Assembly (NCBI GenBank): GCA_043809365.1 | Contig: JAZDDW010000053.1 | Location: 1-10,038 of the forward strand | Direction of reading: 5' to 3' | Source: CAJAUT01 sp043809365 | Lineage (GTDB): Bacteria; Patescibacteriota; Microgenomatia; UBA1400; UBA12108 | DNA length: 10,038 nt | Shown here: positions 6,479 to 10,038 of the stretch, piece by piece | Position numbering within the stretch: position 1 is the first letter of the stretch | Layout: every line of letters begins with the position of its first letter | Made by a program: the position numbers and the translations under genes | The notes under the pieces: model-generated | What the model saw: only the letters and a program-made list of their open reading frames with translations | What the model was told of the DNA's origin: nothing | Database searches by the model: none

Positions 6479-6507
6479 AGTATACAGTATTTGGTATTAA
6501 GTATTAA
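6479..6507 (-). promoter_or_regulatory. Promoter of the small membrane-protein gene
   Basis: On the - strand: TTAATA (6507-6502), 17 bases, TATACT (6484-6479), then 7 bases to the ATG at 6471. The -35-like box is supplied by the GTATTAA tandem repeat that also lies upstream of leuS. Confidence 0.5.
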
Positions 6508-6515
6508 GTATGGGG
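6494..6515. repeat. GTATTAA tandem repeat between divergent genes
   Basis: GTATTAA occurs twice in a row, followed by GTATGGGG. The 15-base string GTATTAAGTATGGGG (6501-6515) is also found exactly at 3146-3160, across the yraN start codon. This suggests a dispersed short repeat that can occupy regulatory positions. Confidence 0.65.
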
Positions 6516-6525
6516 GAAAATAGGG

Positions 6526-6531
6526 TAAAAT
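6526..6531 (+). promoter_or_regulatory. -10 box of leuS
   Basis: TAAAAT directly abuts ATG 6532 and is 6 bases before ATG 6538. A transcript starting 7 bases downstream would begin exactly at ATG 6538. No good -35 box is seen at 16-18 bases. Confidence 0.4.
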
Positions 6532-6537
6532 ATGAGA

Positions 6538-8922
6538 ATGACCAAGAAGAAGACGTATGTTTTAGGCATGTTTCCGTATCCATCAGGAGAGGGACTGCAC
6601 GTGGGACATGTGCGGATTTTTACAGCGTGTGATGTGATGGCGCGCTATTTTAAGATGAAAGGGGATCGAGTTCTCTCGCCTATGGGGTGGGACGCTATTG
6701 GACTACCGGCAGAGAATGCGGCGATCAAGGCTCACATGATTCCACAAGAAATGGTTCCGCACAACTACGCTAACTTTAAAAAGCAAATGCAAAATCTGTC
6801 CCTCGACTTTGACTGGGAGCGCGAGTTGGCGACAAGTGGCCCAGAGTACTATGCCATTACTCAATGGATCTTTTTACAACTGTACAAAAAGGGTCTGGTC
6901 TACCGTGAAGAGGTGGCGATCAACTGGTGTCCGAAATGTTTAACAGGTCTAGCTAACGAAGAGGTGATGGGGGATGGGACGCATGAGCGATGCGGGACCA
7001 GCGTGGGGAAGAAGCTATTGCCCCAGTGGGTGATGAAGATTACAGCGTATGCCGAGAGATTGCTTTCGAATTTGGATGGATTTGACCTTCGAGGACAGTC
7101 CTTGAAGTTGGATTGGCCGCGTGGGATCCTGGAGATGCAGCGAAATTGGATAGGGAAGAAGGAAGGAGTGAGAGTGAAGTTTGTGGTCAATGGTCAATGG
7201 TCAATGGTCAATGAATTGGAAGTGTTTACGACCAGGGTGGATACGATCGCGGGAGTGACATTTGTGGTCGTGGCGCCAGAAATTGCGAAGGCATGGATGG
7301 ATGGGGGGTGGAAGCCGAAGGAAGCGGTTGCAAGATATATCGATTCCGCTATGCAAAAACCAGAACAGATAAGACTGGAGGGTGAGCGAGAAAAGACGGG
7401 GATGGATACAGGGATTAGGGTGGTGAATCCATGGAATCGAGAGGAAGTGCCAGTGTGGGTCGCTGATTATGCGCTTGCCTCAGTTGGGACGGGAGCCGTG
7501 ATGGGGGTGCCATTTTTTGATGAGAGAGATAAAGTTTTTGCCACTAAGTTTGATTTGCCGATCAAAGAAATTGAGTGCGATGAGACGATTATAGAAAAGT
7601 TAGAAACGGCAGGAGTGGCAACAAAAGAGACGACTTATCATTTGCGCGACTGGGTGTTTAGTCGCCAGCGTTACTGGGGAGAACCGATCCCACTCGTGTA
7701 TTGTGAGAATTGTGGGGACGAGAATGGGGTTGTGCCACTGCCAGAAGATCAACTTCCTTTAACATTGCCCGAGTTGGAGAGCTACGAACCCACCGAAACG
7801 GGCGAATCACCTCTGGCGAGAGTGCAGAGCTGGGTGAGTACCAAATGTCCTCGGTGCGGGGGGAAAGCGACCCGCGAGACGGACACAATGCCCAACTGGG
7901 CCGGATCATGTTGGTACTTTCTCGCTTTTGCGTTCTGGGGAAAGGTGCAAATACTTAAAAGGTCCGACCTTGTAGGTTCTGATTCAGCTTGCAACCTACG
8001 AGGTCGGACCTTAGGGGGTCAGCCATACACCGATTGGTGGATGAAGACGGCTTTGCCGGAGATCAAAGAATGGCTACCGGTGGATTGGTATTTGGGCGGA
8101 GCAGAGCACGCGGTACTACATTTGCTTTACGCCCGCTTTTGGGTGAAGGTGTTGTTTGATTTGAAATTGGTCGACTTTCCGGAGCCATTTTTGCGGTTAC
8201 GGAGTGTCGGATTAGTGCTGGCGGAAGATGGGAAAAAGATGAGTAAATCACTAGGGAATGTGGTGAACCCAGACGATATGGTTGAGAAGTACGGCAGTGA
8301 CGCGGTCCGAATGTACGAGATGTTTATGGGACCGTGGGAACAAACGATTGCGTGGGACTCGGGAGCAATCTCTGGGCAAGTGCGATTTTTGGGACGGATT
8401 TTGGAGACGGTGAAACAAGCGGGGAAGGTGGGGGAGAAAACCACGCCAGAGTTAGCGGCCAAGCTGAAAGATTTGGTAACACGAGTTGAGGAGGGGGTGT
8501 TGAACCAGAAGTTTAATACCGCGATTGCGGGACTAATGGAGTGGGTGAATGCGTGGAGGGATGAGGGGATGGTGGTGTCCAAGGAACATTTAATTGCGTT
8601 TGCCTCGCTTTTGTCGTTGTTTGCACCAGAGACGGCTAGGGAGATCGCGCAACAGTGTCACAGTGACACAGTGTCACTACAAACCTGGCCGGATGTGTCG
8701 CAGATCGCGGGAGTGGAGGCAGTAAAGGTCAAAATTGCCGTGCAGGTGAATGGGAAGTTGCGGGGAGTGATCATGGTGGATGGTGAATGGGCAAAGGATG
8801 AAGAAAAAGTGGTGGAGTTGGCCAAAAAAGACGAGAAGGTGAAGAAGTGGGTGACGGGAGAGATAAAAAAAGTTATTTTTGTGCCAGGGAGACTGGTGAA
8901 TTTGGTGGTTAAGTTAACTTAG
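6538..8922 (+). CDS. leuS: Leucyl-tRNA synthetase
   Basis: LeuRS charges tRNA-Leu in the cytoplasm. The 794-residue product has the class I signatures HVGH at 21-24 and KMSKS at 567-571. Also present are a Cys cluster at C131/C134/C152, a second at C389/C392/C437/C440, the editing-domain strand VFTTRVDT, and GTGAVMGVPFFDERD, in which Phe replaces the common His before the editing Asp. The WAGSCWYF and GGAEHAVLHLLYARFW motifs are intact. The protein is short. The usual 30-40 N-terminal residues before the YVLGMFPYPSG strand are missing, and an in-frame TAA at 6526 rules out a longer start. ATG 6538 is favoured by the -10 position; ATG 6532 adds two residues. Repeat-derived insertions lie at about residues 216-225, 474-492 and 706-713, all in variable surface loops. 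Confidence 0.97.
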   Translation: MTKKKTYVLGMFPYPSGEGLHVGHVRIFTACDVMARYFKMKGDRVLSPMGWDAIGLPAENAAIKAHMIPQEMVPHNYANFKKQMQNLSLDFDWERELATSGPEYYAITQWIFLQLYKKGLVYREEVAINWCPKCLTGLANEEVMGDGTHERCGTSVGKKLLPQWVMKITAYAERLLSNLDGFDLRGQSLKLDWPRGILEMQRNWIGKKEGVRVKFVVNGQWSMVNELEVFTTRVDTIAGVTFVVVAPEIAKAWMDGGWKPKEAVARYIDSAMQKPEQIRLEGEREKTGMDTGIRVVNPWNREEVPVWVADYALASVGTGAVMGVPFFDERDKVFATKFDLPIKEIECDETIIEKLETAGVATKETTYHLRDWVFSRQRYWGEPIPLVYCENCGDENGVVPLPEDQLPLTLPELESYEPTETGESPLARVQSWVSTKCPRCGGKATRETDTMPNWAGSCWYFLAFAFWGKVQILKRSDLVGSDSACNLRGRTLGGQPYTDWWMKTALPEIKEWLPVDWYLGGAEHAVLHLLYARFWVKVLFDLKLVDFPEPFLRLRSVGLVLAEDGKKMSKSLGNVVNPDDMVEKYGSDAVRMYEMFMGPWEQTIAWDSGAISGQVRFLGRILETVKQAGKVGEKTTPELAAKLKDLVTRVEEGVLNQKFNTAIAGLMEWVNAWRDEGMVVSKEHLIAFASLLSLFAPETAREIAQQCHSDTVSLQTWPDVSQIAGVEAVKVKIAVQVNGKLRGVIMVDGEWAKDEEKVVELAKKDEKVKKWVTGEIKKVIFVPGRLVNLVVKLT
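7184..7211 (+). repeat. Four exact TGGTCAA repeats in leuS
   Basis: The heptamer TGGTCAA is repeated four times without error and translated as VVNGQWSMVN. It falls in a loop of the editing domain, between GVRVKF and LEVFTTR. Seven-base units shift the frame with every copy gained or lost, unless three change at once. Confidence 0.92.
7959..8012. repeat. Long hairpin with GGTCCGACC core in leuS
   Basis: AAGGTCCGACCTTGTAGGTT (7959-7978) pairs with 7993-8012 over 20 bases. The only non-Watson-Crick position is one G-T pair (7971/8000). The loop is 14 bases. The core is the same as in the comM hairpin at 2778-2827, while the flanking stem bases differ. The 54 bases encode KRSDLVGSDSACNLRGRTL, between WYFLAFAFWGK and the PYTDWW segment. 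Confidence 0.92.
8655..8677. repeat. GTGTCAC/GTGACAC palindromic unit in leuS
   Basis: GTGTCAC-A-GTGACAC-A-GTGTCAC matches the comM copy at 22 of 23 bases. It is read in the same frame as CHSDTVS, between REIAQQ and LQTWPDV near the anticodon-binding domain. Confidence 0.92.
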
Positions 8923-9170
8923 CCTCTTTTTCTGTTCATACTGTGTTGCATAATCTGAAAAGCTACAATCATATTTAGTTCATTTAGGGTAATACCTAGA
9001 GAATCTAATGTTGTTAGTTCGTTTTCCGTGAATGGAGTTGCTTCTTCCCGGGTTGCTGATGCTCTTAGTACGCTAGTGACTCTTTGTGAAATGAGTTCTT
9101 CAACTTGGGGTTCGGGGTGACTAGCGTAAAAATGTCCTATGAGTTCTGCAATATTTCCGTTTCCGCTCAT
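8919..9170 (-). CDS. Small hypothetical protein
   Basis: The 83-residue product has no recognised family. It looks like a real, mostly helical soluble protein: a mixed N-terminal half (IAELIGHFYASHPEPQVEELISQRVTSVL), then an acidic TENELTTLDSLGITLNELN segment and a basic end (MNRKRG). The helix-turn-helix-like spacing LDSLGITLNELNMIVAF is suggestive only. The gene converges on leuS and their stop codons overlap by 4 bases. Its base composition is more even in G and C than its neighbours. TAAACT lies 6 bases before the ATG, a weak -10 candidate. It may be a later insertion between leuS and the next gene. Confidence 0.55.
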   Translation of the reverse strand: MSGNGNIAELIGHFYASHPEPQVEELISQRVTSVLRASATREEATPFTENELTTLDSLGITLNELNMIVAFQIMQHSMNRKRG

Positions 9171-9202
9171 GTGGGAAGTTTAATGCATTGAGGATATTTG
9201 GC

Positions 9203-9231
9203 TTGACTGCTGGCTGACAAGGGTGTATCCT
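9203..9231 (+). promoter_or_regulatory. Promoter of the winged-helix gene
   Basis: TTGACT (9203-9208), 17 bases, TATCCT (9226-9231), then 7 bases to the ATG at 9239. The spacing is ideal and again predicts a leaderless transcript. Confidence 0.6.
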
Positions 9232-9238
9232 ATAGCGC

Positions 9239-10038
9239 ATGGAAATACTGACGTATGTGCAGGCGCGGGAGCTGATCCCGACAGATTTGACCGAGGAGCA
9301 GGTGCAAATGGTGCTGACAGTGTCGGGGAGAGCCAAGGAATGGATAGAGAAGTGTAGTAAGGCAGTGTCGCGGTGTCACAGTGACACAGAGCTAGTTGAG
9401 ACGAGTGGGATGGGGAGGGCGATCTTGCAACAAGTTCCCCAGAACGAGTGGGTGTATCTGGTTAATCCAAGCTTGGCACCTGACGGAAGCCAGGTGGTAA
9501 AGGAGCAGTTGGTCAGAGACGGGAGGATATTTGCGGAACCATTTAAAGCCTGGTTGGGAGCGCAAGAAATCGGGCTGATTTACCGTTTGAGTGAAGCGGA
9601 ATTTACGGTGGATGAGGCGAGGATTGTGCGGAAACTGTGGGAGAAACAGGAACAAATCGTAGACCGGGAGGAGATGGCGCAAGTATTGTGGGGCGAGGAA
9701 TGGAGTACTAAATACTCGGACTGGGCGCTCGATGCACTTGTCTCCCGATTGCGCAAAAAGATGAGTGGGAGGTGGCAGATCATTACTATCAAGGGTCGGG
9801 GTTATCTGCTGGCGCAAGCCGAGAAGCCGACGGGGGCAGTCACGCGGATCTTGGGGAAAGGAGTGGGGCCATACCAGCAAGCAGGGAGTATTTATCCGAG
9901 CGATGAGTATTTGGCGTATATGAATGACCAGAAGAGGGTGAGGAAAGTGTATAGAGACCTCTTTTTGGCAATGCAAAAAGAGAAAATCACAAATTTCTCC
10001 AATTCTCAAATTAATATTCTCTGTGTTAATTCGTACTC
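9239..10038 (+). CDS. OmpR-type winged-helix DNA-binding protein, 3' end beyond the window
   Basis: The frame stays open to the window edge, giving at least 266 residues. Residues 119-192 form a transcriptional-regulator C-terminal winged helix: an RLSEAEFTVDEARIVRKLWE beta/helix start, IVDREEMAQVLWG, the recognition-helix region YSDWALDALVSRLRKKM, and the wing IITIKGRGYLL. No receiver domain with a phospho-acceptor Asp precedes it. Residues 1-118 are of unknown type. More sequence follows the winged helix (DEYLAYMNDQKRVRKVYRDL), so the domain is internal, and the C-terminal part past the edge could carry another activity. A CHSDT-encoding palindromic unit sits at residues 43-50. The last bases (9988-10020) become A/T- and C-rich with AATTCTC-like units, perhaps another repeat. 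Binding to DNA is likely; the target is unknown. Confidence 0.8.
   Translation, partial: MEILTYVQARELIPTDLTEEQVQMVLTVSGRAKEWIEKCSKAVSRCHSDTELVETSGMGRAILQQVPQNEWVYLVNPSLAPDGSQVVKEQLVRDGRIFAEPFKAWLGAQEIGLIYRLSEAEFTVDEARIVRKLWEKQEQIVDREEMAQVLWGEEWSTKYSDWALDALVSRLRKKMSGRWQIITIKGRGYLLAQAEKPTGAVTRILGKGVGPYQQAGSIYPSDEYLAYMNDQKRVRKVYRDLFLAMQKEKITNFSNSQINILCVNSY
9365..9387. repeat. GTGTCAC/GTGACAC palindromic unit in the winged-helix gene
   Basis: GTGTCGC-G-GTGTCAC-A-GTGACAC: the central 15-base palindrome matches those at 1793 and 8655 exactly. The third arm lies on the left side and has one mismatch. It is read as RCHSDTE, the same frame as the other two copies. Confidence 0.85.

Noticed and set aside
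9392..10009. 205-codon - strand open frame
   Set aside because: It mirrors the winged-helix gene, which has a good promoter and a recognisable domain. The reverse product has no domain features.

Overview
The window looks like chromosomal DNA from a Candidate Phyla Radiation (Patescibacteria) bacterium. This is inferred from small, divergent versions of conserved genes, palindromic mini-elements lodged in frame inside housekeeping genes, and start codons placed so close behind -10 boxes that most transcripts would be leaderless. The phylum-level call is fair. I would not name a class, although Microgenomates-like genomes are my leading guess. TGA, TAA and TAG all end genes here, with no sign of TGA recoding. 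The + strand is G-rich even where genes lie on the - strand, so the skew looks replicative rather than transcriptional. It weakens over about 4440-5400 and 8920-9200.

Layout. 1-60: a hairpin terminator of a gene to the left. 61-614: no intact gene, perhaps a decayed coding remnant. 629-3514 (+): a compact cluster of dprA, the comM/yifB AAA+ helicase gene and yraN, a grouping known from many bacteria and linked to natural transformation and recombination. 3546-4127 (-): a Y1/REP-type transposase-like protein whose HUH motif has lost its first histidine. 4128-4221: two back-to-back promoters sharing an inverted repeat. 4222-5913 (+): a membrane-anchored surface protein with two related beta-rich domains and a Pro/Ser/Ala stalk. 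5938-6471 (-): a small four-helix membrane protein with a helical tail. 6538-8922 (+): leucyl-tRNA synthetase. 8919-9170 (-): a small hypothetical protein. 9239-end (+): an OmpR-type winged-helix protein cut by the window edge.

Working together. DprA (ssDNA binding and RecA loading), ComM (branch migration) and YraN (predicted nuclease fold) form a plausible DNA-uptake and recombination module. The surface protein and the small membrane protein converge and need not be functionally linked. LeuRS is a stand-alone housekeeping gene.

The most unusual signal is a set of at least four palindromic repeat families plus a heptanucleotide tandem repeat sitting in frame in dprA, comM, leuS and the winged-helix gene. 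One, a GTGTCAC/GTGACAC unit, occurs in three genes and encodes the same CHSDT peptide each time. A second recurring pattern is a -10-like hexamer about 6-8 bases before the preferred start codon of seven genes. It suggests leaderless mRNAs, whereas yraN, inside the operon, has a Shine-Dalgarno sequence.
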